DNA of 6,625 bases from an uncultured bacterium (lineage in GTDB: Bacteria; Bacillota_A; Clostridia; Oscillospirales; Oscillospiraceae), in the NCBI GenBank assembly GCA_945917385.1, contig CAMEHJ010000064.1, positions 1 to 6,625 of the forward strand, written 5' to 3'. Positions 1-6,331 of this stretch are shown piece by piece; within the stretch, counting starts at the first letter, position 1, and every line of letters begins with the position of its first letter. Position numbers and translations under genes: made by a program. The notes under the pieces were generated by a model, which saw only the letters and a program-made list of their open reading frames with translations, did not search any database and had not been told where the DNA came from.

Positions 1-2
1 CG

Positions 3-581
3 CTGAAAAGCCAGTTCCGCACCTTCTTCCTCAGCCCCATGATGGTGCCGGTGGCGTCGGTCGTGCTCATATGGCAGGTGCTTTTCAACTACAACGGCAC
101 GATAAACGAGTTTCTCCTGCTCTTCGGCGCGGACAAGATAGACTGGCTCCAGTCGGAATACTGCCAGCTTGTGGTGCTGATGCTGTTTTTGTGGAAAAAT
201 CTCGGCTACAACATGATTCTGTTCATGTCGGGACTTGCGAATATCCCGAAGGAGCTGCTTGAGGTGGCGGATGTTGAGGGCGCGTCGGGCGCGTACAAGT
301 TCTTCGCAATAAAGCTTCGCTACCTCTCACCGACAATCCTTTTCGTTGCGATACTCTCGCTTATCAATTCCTTCAAGGTGTTTCGGGAGGTATATCTGCT
401 CACGGGGGATTATCCGTATGAAAAGCTGTATATGCTTCAGCATTTCATGAATAACACATTCCGCTCGCTCGATTATCAGAAGCTGTCCGCCGCGGCGGTC
501 GTCATGGCGATTGCAATGGTCGTCATCATCGCGCTGCTGTTTATTGCGGAGGACTGGTTCGGAAAGGACGTGGAGGGATGA
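3..581 (+). CDS. Sugar-type ABC importer permease, MalF/UgpA-like (5' end outside window)
   Basis: This is the C-terminal part (192 codons visible) of an inner-membrane permease of the binding-protein-dependent sugar importer class. The reading frame is open from base 3, so the first ATG at 39 is internal and the true start lies upstream. The fragment shows about four hydrophobic segments (fragment residues about 8-30, 58-78, 108-128 and 163-183). The cytoplasmic EAA loop, which docks onto the ATPase, starts at nt 261 as EVADVEGA. The usual EAA is EVA, the usual DGA is EGA, and the usual LP near the end of the loop reads LR; the key glycine is kept. The stop overlaps the next permease start by four bases (ATGA), so translation is probably coupled, and the two would form a heterodimeric channel. 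The substrate cannot be read from the sequence; a sugar or glycerol-phosphate-like solute is only a family-level guess. Confidence 0.88.
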   Translation: MKSQFRTFFLSPMMVPVASVVLIWQVLFNYNGTINEFLLLFGADKIDWLQSEYCQLVVLMLFLWKNLGYNMILFMSGLANIPKELLEVADVEGASGAYKFFAIKLRYLSPTILFVAILSLINSFKVFREVYLLTGDYPYEKLYMLQHFMNNTFRSLDYQKLSAAAVVMAIAMVVIIALLFIAEDWFGKDVEG

Positions 582-1456
582 AAAGGAAAAAGCATTACTT
601 CGGCCGCGGCGCGATGTTTGTGCTGTGCGCGGCGTTTGCGGTGATGTTTCTGCTGCCGACGGTGCTGACGATAACAAATTCCTTTATGTCGGAGTCGGAG
701 ATAAACTCAAACTACGGCATGGTTTTCTCGACCACCACCGGCGGCTACGCTTCAAAGACCGTCAATCTCAAGTTTATCCCGGATAAGGTCACGCTCTCGC
801 AGTACATAAGCGGGCTTATCCGCTCACCCGAATATCTGCTGAAGCTCTGGAACAGCATACTGCTCGTCGTGCCGATTGTCATTTTTCAGGTGGCGGTCGC
901 GTCGGTCGCGGCGTACAGCTTCACACGCTGGCGCGGGAAGATAAGAAGCGGAATCTTCTTTTTCTATGTCATACTGATGCTCATGCCGTATCAGGTCACG
1001 CTCGTCCCGAACTATTTGGTGAGCCGCTGGCTCGGCATTATCAATACCTCGTGGGCGATCATCCTGCCGGGCATTTTCGCCCCGTTCTCGGTGTTTCTGC
1101 TGACAAAATTCATGCGCAGAATACCCTACGCGCTTATCGAGGCGGCGAGAATGGACGGCGCGACGGAGTGGGACATCTTCACGAAGATATGTCTGCCGGA
1201 ATGCCGCGCGGCGCTGTATTCCATCGCGATACTCGTGTTCATCGACTACTGGAATATGGTTGAGCAGCCGCTCATCCTGCTTCAGGACGCGGACGCGCAG
1301 CCGCTGTCGGTGTTTCTCGCGTCGATTAACACGGGTGAGATCGGACTTGCCTTCGCCATGGGCACGGTGTATATGATACCGTCGCTGCTGCTTTTCCTGC
1401 ACGGGGAGGAATACCTCGTGGAGGGCATCGCAAATTCCGGCAGCGTCAAGGGCTGA
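578..1456 (+). CDS. Carbohydrate ABC importer permease, MalG/UgpE-like
   Basis: This is a complete 292-residue permease, a usual length for MalG-type subunits. Six hydrophobic segments are visible (about 11-33, 95-114, 124-146, 155-178, 211-230, 255-274). The large extracytoplasmic loop between the first two is typical of this subfamily. The EAA loop is canonical: EAARMDGA at residues 188-195, followed by LP at 206-207. The C-terminus ends in the family-like pattern YLVEGIANSGSVKG. The ATG at 578 overlaps the stop of the upstream permease. GGAGGG lies directly against the ATG, but an AAAGGA-like site about 10 bases upstream could serve, and coupling to the upstream gene is likely. It should pair with the preceding permease to form the membrane channel of an importer. 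The ATPase and binding protein must be encoded elsewhere. Family assignment is firm; the substrate is unknown. Confidence 0.92.
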   Translation: MKRKKHYFGRGAMFVLCAAFAVMFLLPTVLTITNSFMSESEINSNYGMVFSTTTGGYASKTVNLKFIPDKVTLSQYISGLIRSPEYLLKLWNSILLVVPIVIFQVAVASVAAYSFTRWRGKIRSGIFFFYVILMLMPYQVTLVPNYLVSRWLGIINTSWAIILPGIFAPFSVFLLTKFMRRIPYALIEAARMDGATEWDIFTKICLPECRAALYSIAILVFIDYWNMVEQPLILLQDADAQPLSVFLASINTGEIGLAFAMGTVYMIPSLLLFLHGEEYLVEGIANSGSVKG

Positions 1457-1460
1457 CAGG

Positions 1461-1494
1461 AGGATATCAGTGTGAGAAATCACACTGATATCCT
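1461..1494 (+). repeat. Perfect 15-bp hairpin with GAAA loop after permease gene
   Basis: The left arm AGGATATCAGTGTGA (1461-1475) and right arm 1480-1494 are perfect reverse complements around the loop GAAA, which is a GNRA tetraloop. The hairpin begins four bases after the permease stop. It is followed by TAAAAA rather than a T-run, and there is no T-run on the minus-strand side either, so it is not a standard intrinsic terminator. It could shield the 3' end of the permease message, lower expression of the downstream genes, or be one copy of a dispersed palindromic repeat. The sequence alone does not decide between these. Confidence 0.75.
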
Positions 1495-1503
1495 TAAAAA
1501 GCC

Positions 1504-1537
1504 CATCGCCTCGCCCCTAAAGGGGCAACCGGCGATG
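1504..1537 (+). repeat. Two-part stem-loop in the permease-adaptor gap
   Basis: The outer arms CATCGCC (1504-1510) and GGCGATG (1531-1537) are perfect complements. Inside, GCCCC (1513-1517) pairs with GGGGC (1522-1526) around a TAAA loop. An asymmetric internal loop (TC against AACC) separates the two helices. Flanking GCC (1501-1503) and GGC (1540-1542) could extend the stem after a small bulge. Five adenines follow, not thymines, so terminator activity on the + strand is doubtful. It lies between the 15-bp hairpin and the helix that covers the adaptor-gene ribosome binding site. Confidence 0.6.
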
Positions 1538-1545
1538 ATGGCAAA

Positions 1546-1617
1546 AATCCCCCATTTCACCGCGGGGGGTAGGTTTAAGTTCTGTTTGTGCCGCTCAAGG
1601 CGGCGGAATGGGGGATT
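1546..1617 (+). promoter_or_regulatory. Leader helix that would cover the adaptor-gene ribosome binding site
   Basis: AATCCCCCATT (1546-1556) is the perfect reverse complement of AATGGGGGATT (1607-1617). The second arm contains GGGGGA (1610-1615), the Shine-Dalgarno-like site five bases before the TTG start at 1621. In the helix this site is buried. The same C5 run (1549-1553) could instead pair with the G6 run at 1564-1569, which would free the ribosome binding site. A smaller hairpin, GCCGC (1590-1594) with GCGGC (1600-1604), nests inside the long helix. I do not recognise a known riboswitch class. Alternative reading: part of a dispersed palindromic repeat rather than a regulator. Confidence 0.45.
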
Positions 1618-1620
1618 AAT

Positions 1621-3309
1621 TTGGAAATCAAGGTAAAAAACAGAGAGTGGGTCAAGAACGCGGCGATAATATTCCTCGCCGTGCTGCTTGGGCTGACTTT
1701 CTTTTCGAATACGATAATGAACCGCACCCTCCCCGAAGTCGCCACCGCCGGGGTTGTCAGCGGCAGTATCACAGCCAAGGTACGCGGCAGCGGCAAAGTA
1801 ACCGCAAACGGCAGCACCGAGGTCAAAATGAAGGAGACCCGCGTCATCAAGTCCGTGCTCGTCAGAGTCGGGCAGGAGGTGGAGGCGGGAGACGTGCTGT
1901 TCGCGCTCGGCGAGGGCAGCAGTCAGGAGCTTGAGGAGGCACAGGAAAAGCTCAGACAGCTGGAGCTGAGCTACCAGCGCAGCAGCATCAACTATCCGAG
2001 CGCCAATTTCACCTCTCAGGACATCACGGTACAGCGTGCGTATGAAACCTACGTCAAGGCCGTGGAGGAGCAGAACCGGCTTTATGAGCTGTACTACGGT
2101 ACGACCTCTTCCGACCCCGAAAAACAGGCCGAAAAGACAAGGCTTGAAAACATGATAGCGACGCTCACGAGTGAGATCACCGCCCTGCAGGACGAGTACA
2201 CCGCGGGCAGCGATGAAATAACGATCGAGGGCACGGACTACGAGCAGAAAAAGGCAGACCTCGAATACTATAAACAGCTCGCGGCGCTTGAAGCGCAGAA
2301 GCCCGAAGGCGAGCGGGTGGACTACACGGATACAATACTCGCCCTTGAATACGACATAATTGACATTGAAACAAGGCTTCCCGTAGTTGACGGCGTTATG
2401 TACTCAAATCTTGCCGAGTACAGCAACGTCATGAACGGCAAGATAAACACGCTCGTGTCCCAGCGAGATGAGCTTCAGTACGCGCTCGACGCGCTCGCCC
2501 TGACCGACGGAAACCCCACCTACAAGGCGCAGTACGAAGCGGCGGTCAAGGCGGCGGATGCTGCGGAGGACGCCTACATGATCGCTGCCGCCTCGCTCGA
2601 TGAGTCGTGGAATTCCTACAACAAGAGCGCGGCGTCAAGCTCGCTCGACCTCAGCGACCTCAGATACCAGATTGAAAAGCAGAAGGAGAAGGTCGATAAG
2701 CTCTCCGGCGCGGCGGAGGACAAGATAAGCGCGGGCGCTGCGGGCGTCGTGACCTCCATATCCTGCACCGCGGGGCAGACTGTCGCCGCGGACACCGTGC
2801 TGTGTACGATTGAGTCCGCCGACATGGGCTACACCGTCAGCTTCTCCGTGACAAACGACCAGGCGCAGAGACTCAGAATCGGCGATACCGCGACCATCAG
2901 CAACTACTACTGGGGCAAGGAGGTCGTCGCCACGCTCACCACCATCAGAAACGACCCGAAAAACCCCATGTCCGGCAAGCTGCTCACCTTCAACATTGAG
3001 GGCGACGTGACCTCCGGCTCCGACCTCACCATCTCGGTCGGCTCGAAGAGCGCAAACTACGACTACGTTATCCCGAACAGCGCCATCCGCTCCGACTCCA
3101 ACGGCAGCTTCGTCTACGCTATCGAGGCAAAGAACTCGCCGCTCGGCAACCGCTACATTGCAAGGCGCGTCAGCGTTGAGGTCATCGCAAGCGACGACAA
3201 CAACTCCGCCGTGACAGGCGCGCTTGAAAACGGCGACTTCGTTATCACGACCTCCAACTCCCCCGTCAAAAACGGCGACATGGTCAGAATGGCGGACAGC
3301 GCGTCATGA
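1621..3309 (+). CDS. HlyD/MacA-family membrane-fusion (adaptor) protein
   Basis: This is an extracytoplasmic adaptor of the type that works with MacB-like or other ABC exporters, anchored by one N-terminal membrane helix. The TTG at 1621 is chosen because GGGGGA lies five bases upstream; a GTG at 1588 would add 11 residues encoded by an inverted repeat. This gives 562 residues. A short basic N-tail is followed by a membrane segment at about 14-32. The first half of a biotinyl/lipoyl-like domain has GQEVEAGDVL at 84-93. A long, mostly helical and charged stretch rich in E, K, Q and A covers about 96-368 and is predicted as a coiled-coil hairpin. The second lipoyl half (about 369-400) has GVVTSI and TAGQTV. 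A beta-barrel-like C-terminal region (about 403-562) includes the VIPNSAI segment common in these adaptors. The stop overlaps the next gene by ATGA, which implies a shared complex. Family assignment is firm; the cargo is unknown. Confidence 0.88.
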   Translation: MEIKVKNREWVKNAAIIFLAVLLGLTFFSNTIMNRTLPEVATAGVVSGSITAKVRGSGKVTANGSTEVKMKETRVIKSVLVRVGQEVEAGDVLFALGEGSSQELEEAQEKLRQLELSYQRSSINYPSANFTSQDITVQRAYETYVKAVEEQNRLYELYYGTTSSDPEKQAEKTRLENMIATLTSEITALQDEYTAGSDEITIEGTDYEQKKADLEYYKQLAALEAQKPEGERVDYTDTILALEYDIIDIETRLPVVDGVMYSNLAEYSNVMNGKINTLVSQRDELQYALDALALTDGNPTYKAQYEAAVKAADAAEDAYMIAAASLDESWNSYNKSAASSSLDLSDLRYQIEKQKEKVDKLSGAAEDKISAGAAGVVTSISCTAGQTVAADTVLCTIESADMGYTVSFSVTNDQAQRLRIGDTATISNYYWGKEVVATLTTIRNDPKNPMSGKLLTFNIEGDVTSGSDLTISVGSKSANYDYVIPNSAIRSDSNGSFVYAIEAKNSPLGNRYIARRVSVEVIASDDNNSAVTGALENGDFVITTSNSPVKNGDMVRMADSAS

Positions 3310-4409
3310 AGCTTATCCGTTTTTTGCGCGGCAATATTGCCGTCGCTGCGGCAGTGCTGTGCGCTCTCGCGTGCGCCGCGTGCATCATCGGCTGGGGCGC
3401 GCTTTCCCGGCTTCTGCCCGCGCAGCGGGAGTATGAACGCTGGCGCGGCGAGAACAGCATGAGCTTCGGGCAGGTGTCCTGCTTCATGCCGGTCGATGAA
3501 AAGGCGACGCTTGAAGAGATATACACGTTCAGAAACGAGATACAGAAAAAGCTCGCGGAAGCGGCGCTTGAATCCAAAAGCGGGCTTTTTAACGACGCCT
3601 GGTGCACCTTCGGCAAGGTCACGGCGACCGGCGAGCACGGCAGCGGCAAGCTCAGCGTGACGGCGGTGGGCGGAAGCTTCTTCGATTTCCACCCCATCAC
3701 GCTCATCAGCGGCAGCTATTTCAGTGACAAGGACCTCATGCGCGACAGAGTTCTGCTCGACGAGGATTCGGCGTGGCTGCTCTTCGGCGGGCGTGAGCTT
3801 GAGGGGATGCCCCTCACGATAGAGGGCAAACCCTTTGTCGTCGCCGGCGTCATCGCGCGCGAGGACGACAGCATCAGCAAAAAAGCCTACTCCTCCGGCA
3901 TGGGCATTTACATGAGCTATGAGGCGTACATGCGTCTTTACGAGCAGGAGGACGCAGACCCCTCGGCGTATTTCACGGAAAGCGGAATAAGCTGCTACGA
4001 GCTTACGATGGCAGAGCCGGTCAGCGGTATGACCTATGCGCTCGCGCAGGAGAAGTTCCCGCTGAAAGCGGGCGTGCTTGTCAATAACGCGCAGAGATAC
4101 AGTGTTTCCAATGTCTTTAAGATACTGCGCGATTTCACTTCGCGCTCGATGCAGACGCAGGGGGTCATTCTCCCCTACTGGGAAAACGCGGCAAGAAGCA
4201 CGGAGGACCGCTGCGCACTGCTCTTGCTGCTCTCGGTGCTGACGGGGATATACCCGGCAGTGTTCGCAATAAGGTGCGCCGTATTTTACGGCAGGCGCGG
4301 TGCGGGGAAGATCTCCGCGCATATTCCCGAAAAGCGCGCCGAGCTTGAGGAGGCCGTGCGCGTCCGCCAGCGCAGACGCTGGGAAAAACAGCACCCCGGA
4401 TGGAAATAA
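3306..4409 (+). CDS. Reduced MacB-like permease: periplasmic-core domain with only two membrane segments
   Basis: The 367-residue product starts with a membrane segment (about 10-32). A large extracytoplasmic domain (about 53-255) resembles the MacB periplasmic core: compare GSYFSDKD (136-143), the RVLLDEDSAWLLFGG stretch (148-162), and GMPLTIEGKPFVVAGVI (167-183), which match the GRxFTxxD, VxVLGxxxAxxLFGG and GxxIxIxGxPFxVIGV pattern of that family. A linker leads to a second membrane segment (about 303-328) and a basic cytoplasmic tail rich in R, E and K. A standard four-helix MacB/FtsX permease would have three C-terminal helices, and MacB itself also has an ATPase domain; both are missing here. 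The sequence ends cleanly at a TAA followed by a stem-loop. It overlaps the adaptor gene by ATGA, so it probably works with that adaptor. It may be a specialised assembly subunit or need an ATPase from elsewhere. Domain match is good; function is inference. Confidence 0.75.
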   Translation: MKLIRFLRGNIAVAAAVLCALACAACIIGWGALSRLLPAQREYERWRGENSMSFGQVSCFMPVDEKATLEEIYTFRNEIQKKLAEAALESKSGLFNDAWCTFGKVTATGEHGSGKLSVTAVGGSFFDFHPITLISGSYFSDKDLMRDRVLLDEDSAWLLFGGRELEGMPLTIEGKPFVVAGVIAREDDSISKKAYSSGMGIYMSYEAYMRLYEQEDADPSAYFTESGISCYELTMAEPVSGMTYALAQEKFPLKAGVLVNNAQRYSVSNVFKILRDFTSRSMQTQGVILPYWENAARSTEDRCALLLLLSVLTGIYPAVFAIRCAVFYGRRGAGKISAHIPEKRAELEEAVRVRQRRRWEKQHPGWK

Positions 4410-4413
4410 ACGA

Positions 4414-4447
4414 AGCACCCCTCGGAACCGAAATTCCGAGGGGTGCT
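4414..4447. terminator. Stem-loop between convergent operons, probable bidirectional terminator
   Basis: A 14-bp perfect stem (4414-4427 with 4434-4447) closes a six-base loop CCGAAA. It starts five bases after the MacB-like stop and lies 17 bases beyond the upp stop. On the minus strand it is followed by TCGTTTATTT, a moderately T-rich run, so it best fits termination of the tsaE-tsaB-upp operon. On the plus strand the nearest T-run (TTTT at 4457-4460) is about ten bases away, so termination from that side is weaker by sequence. Confidence 0.75.
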
Positions 4448-4464
4448 CAGCTTAGGTTTTACAA

Positions 4465-5094
4465 TTACTTGGTGCCGAAGATACGGTCGCCGGCGTCGCC
4501 CAGACCGGGGACAATGTAGGCGTGCTCGTTGAGGTGGTCGTCAAGCGCGGCGACATAGATGTCCACATCGGGGTGGTCTGCCTGCATACGGGCGATGCCT
4601 TCGGGGGCGGCAATAATGCTCATCAGACGCACGCTCTTTGCGCCGTCGTCCTTGAGAAACTGGATGGCCGCGGACGCGGAGCCGCCGGTGGCAAGCATGG
4701 GGTCAACGACGATAACATCGCGCTCGGTGATGTCGGCGGGCATCTTATAGTAATACTTGACAGGCTCATGCGTTTCGGGGTCGCGGAACAGACCGATGTG
4801 ACCGACCTTGACATTCGGCATCATGCTGACCATGCCGTCAACCATACCCAGACCTGCGCGGAGAATGGGAACAATAGCGAGCTTCTTGCCCGCGATGCGC
4901 TTGCACTTAGCGACTGCGACAGGGGTCTTGACCTCAACCTCTTCGAGGGGGAGGTCGCGGGTCGCCTCATAGCACATCAGCATTGCAAGCTCGGAAATCA
5001 ACTCACGAAACTCCTTGACGGGGGTTTTCTCATCGCGGAGGATGGAGAGCTTATGCTGGATAAGCGGATGGTCAAATACACATACTTTGCTCAT
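4465..5094 (-). CDS. upp: Uracil phosphoribosyltransferase
   Basis: Upp converts uracil and PRPP to UMP and pyrophosphate in the cytoplasm, the pyrimidine salvage step. The sequence is close to the Firmicute consensus along its whole length. The start has [16 protein letters not shown]. The PRPP loop [13 protein letters not shown] is at 127-139. The conserved ILRAGLG, with R79, is at 77-83. The uracil-side C-terminal motif [13 protein letters not shown] is at 197-209. The start at 5094 is preferred because it gives 209 residues, the usual Upp length, and sits nine bases from an AAAGGAG site. A second ATG at 5100 would add Met-Asn but is only three bases from that site. It is the last gene of the tsaE-tsaB-upp run, 23 bases after tsaB, and ends just before a strong stem-loop. 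No oddity in the catalytic residues is visible. Confidence 0.97.
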   Translation of the reverse strand: MSKVCVFDHPLIQHKLSILRDEKTPVKEFRELISELAMLMCYEATRDLPLEEVEVKTPVAVAKCKRIAGKKLAIVPILRAGLGMVDGMVSMMPNVKVGHIGLFRDPETHEPVKYYYKMPADITERDVIVVDPMLATGGSASAAIQFLKDDGAKSVRLMSIIAAPEGIARMQADHPDVDIYVAALDDHLNEHAYIVPGLGDAGDRIFGTK

Positions 5095-5103
5095 GTTCAT
5101 GTT

Positions 5104-5110
5104 CTCCTTT
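5104..5110 (-). promoter_or_regulatory. Ribosome binding site of upp
   Basis: On the minus strand this reads AAAGGAG. It lies nine bases before the ATG at 5094 and three before the ATG at 5100, which favours the inner start. It falls in the short tsaB-upp gap, so upp can be translated independently of tsaB. Confidence 0.8.
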
Positions 5111-5117
5111 ATGGATT

Positions 5118-5813
5118 TTATTTATCGGCGCTGAGTCTTTCCTGCCGTTCTCTCTCTGCCTGAGAGAGACGCAGATATACGGGCAGCAAGGTTTCGGAGG
5201 TGCCGGGCTGCTTATCGGACGCTGCCATCGCAACGCCCCAAGCGCTCTGCCAGCGGAGATTCTCCGGTGCGATGCGGCAGGGAACGGAGTTTTCACGGAA
5301 GAACTTCTCCGTCAATGCCGCCCCGTCTCCCACAAGCAGAACGGGCGCGTCAAGCGAGCGAACCTCGTCTGCAAGCTGAGCGAGCGCAATGGGTCTGTCG
5401 TCGGTAATACGCTGCGGTTTTCCGTCCGCTATCTTAAACAGGGCATTGTAGACCTGCTGTCTCCTCGCGTCCATGACCGGGCAGACATAGCCGCCCGATA
5501 AAAGACCGTGCCACGCCATCGCCTCAAGCGTGGACACGCCCACACAGGGCTTGTCCGCCGCCCACGAGAGGCCCTTCACCGTGGACACGCCTATCCTGAT
5601 GCCGGTAAAAGAGCCGGGCCCGTGCGCCACGGCGATAAGGTCAACCTCCGAAAGCTTCACCTCGGCGTTTTTCAGCATATCCTCCGCCATCGGAAGAAGC
5701 GTGCGCGAATGGGTGAGCGCGGAGCACTGACTGTACTGGGACAAAAGCTCCCCGTCCTTTACGAGCGCGACAGATGCGCTCTTCGCGGAAGATTCAAAGG
5801 CAAGTATCAGCAT
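5118..5813 (-). CDS. tsaB: tRNA t6A biosynthesis protein TsaB (YeaZ)
   Basis: TsaB is the non-catalytic ASKHA-fold partner that binds TsaD and TsaE to make N6-threonylcarbamoyladenosine at position 37 of ANN-decoding tRNAs. The 231-residue length is normal. The sequence shows the N-terminal [15 protein letters not shown] phosphate-1-like strand (about 3-17), the hallmark [11 protein letters not shown] (65-75), and the conserved MDARRQQVY segment (114-122). The C-terminal third is more variable, as usual in this family, and ends in a charged helix rich in R and E. Its ATG overlaps the end of tsaE by seven bases, and AGGGGG lies seven bases before the ATG, so coupling is likely. tsaD and rimI, frequent neighbours elsewhere, are not in this window. 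Assignment is firm. Confidence 0.95.
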   Translation of the reverse strand: MLILAFESSAKSASVALVKDGELLSQYSQCSALTHSRTLLPMAEDMLKNAEVKLSEVDLIAVAHGPGSFTGIRIGVSTVKGLSWAADKPCVGVSTLEAMAWHGLLSGGYVCPVMDARRQQVYNALFKIADGKPQRITDDRPIALAQLADEVRSLDAPVLLVGDGAALTEKFFRENSVPCRIAPENLRWQSAWGVAMAASDKQPGTSETLLPVYLRLSQAERERQERLSADK

Positions 5814-6232
5814 AGCTCCACCCCCTCAATGCTTATGCGCCTTCCGGTATCGGAAAGCTTGTCTATCGTGACCTTTATCTCGTCGCCGAAGAACGCGTCC
5901 TGCACGTTCTCGCTCCACTCCACGGCGCAGACCGCGCCGCGGCTGATGTAGTCCTCCCAGCCGATGTCAAAAAGCTCCTCTGCGCCGGAGAGGCGGTACA
6001 TATCAAAATGGATAAGCTCCCGCTCGCCGAGATATTCGTTGACTATCGTGAAGGTAGGGCTGGAGACACGGCAGGTAAGCCCCATACCGCGCGCCATGCC
6101 GCGCACAAACGCGGTCTTGCCCGCGCCGAGATCGCCGTACATTGCGATAACCGCGCCGCCGGACACGGCCTTTGCAAGCCGCTCTCCGAGCTTTTCCGTC
6201 TCAAGTTCACTGTTTGTTATAAATTCGGTCAT
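5807..6232 (-). CDS. tsaE: tRNA t6A biosynthesis ATPase TsaE (YjeE)
   Basis: TsaE is the P-loop ATPase that drives turnover of the TsaD-TsaB complex in t6A synthesis. Walker A is GDLGAGKT (33-40). The family segment SSPTFTIVNEY lies at 57-67, HFDMYRL at 75-81, and VEWSENV at 104-110. The start at 6232 gives 141 residues, slightly short but normal. An upstream ATG at 6295 would add 21 residues without similarity to the family and would fall only seven bases from the -10 box of the promoter at 6302-6331, so it is rejected. The ribosome binding site is weak (GGTGA about five bases upstream). It is the first gene of the minus-strand operon and its stop overlaps tsaB. Assignment is firm. Confidence 0.95.
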   Translation of the reverse strand: MTEFITNSELETEKLGERLAKAVSGGAVIAMYGDLGAGKTAFVRGMARGMGLTCRVSSPTFTIVNEYLGERELIHFDMYRLSGAEELFDIGWEDYISRGAVCAVEWSENVQDAFFGDEIKVTIDKLSDTGRRISIEGVELC

Positions 6233-6301
6233 ATGTTCACCGCAAAAAAGATGTATATTAGGATGGAAGATGCGCCGGTGCGCGTTTCTTCTCAATTCGT
6301 T

Positions 6302-6331
6302 ATTATACCACTTATTAGTACGTTGCGTAAA
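6302..6331 (-). promoter_or_regulatory. Sigma-A type promoter of tsaE-tsaB-upp
   Basis: On the minus strand a perfect TATAAT (6302-6307) is preceded by TGG, giving an extended -10 element. A TTTACG -35 candidate (6326-6331, four of six consensus matches) lies 18 bases upstream. Transcription would start near 6295, leaving a leader of about 60 bases before the tsaE ATG. Confidence 0.65.

Noticed and set aside
824..1483. 219-codon minus-strand open frame opposite the second permease
   Set aside because: The product is a run of charged residues with no domain or membrane pattern, and it starts inside the 15-bp hairpin region.
1588..1620. GTG start at 1588 for the adaptor gene
   Set aside because: The 11 extra residues are encoded by inverted-repeat sequence and no ribosome binding site precedes it; the TTG at 1621 has GGGGGA five bases upstream.
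1457..1620. Known riboswitch (fluoride, preQ1, ZTP, c-di-GMP) in the gap
   Set aside because: GGCGATG at 1531-1537 recalls part of the fluoride switch, but the rest of that consensus is absent, and the other classes do not match either.
3306..3383. Lipoprotein signal (cysteines at residues 19, 23 and 26) in the MacB-like protein
   Set aside because: No good lipobox precedes any of these cysteines, and MacB-type proteins have a membrane helix at this position.
3153..4418. 421-codon open frame on the minus strand opposite the MacB-like gene
   Set aside because: It lies antisense to a frame with clear domain similarity and ATGA coupling. Its product is rich in A, R, H and L with no recognisable motif, as expected for a shadow in GC-rich DNA.
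4522..5163. 213-codon plus-strand open frame opposite upp and into tsaB
   Set aside because: upp on the other strand is unmistakable; this frame has no family signal and runs across an intergenic gap.
6233..6295. ATG at 6295 as the tsaE start
   Set aside because: It would sit at the predicted transcription start with no leader, and the 21 extra residues do not resemble TsaE N-termini.
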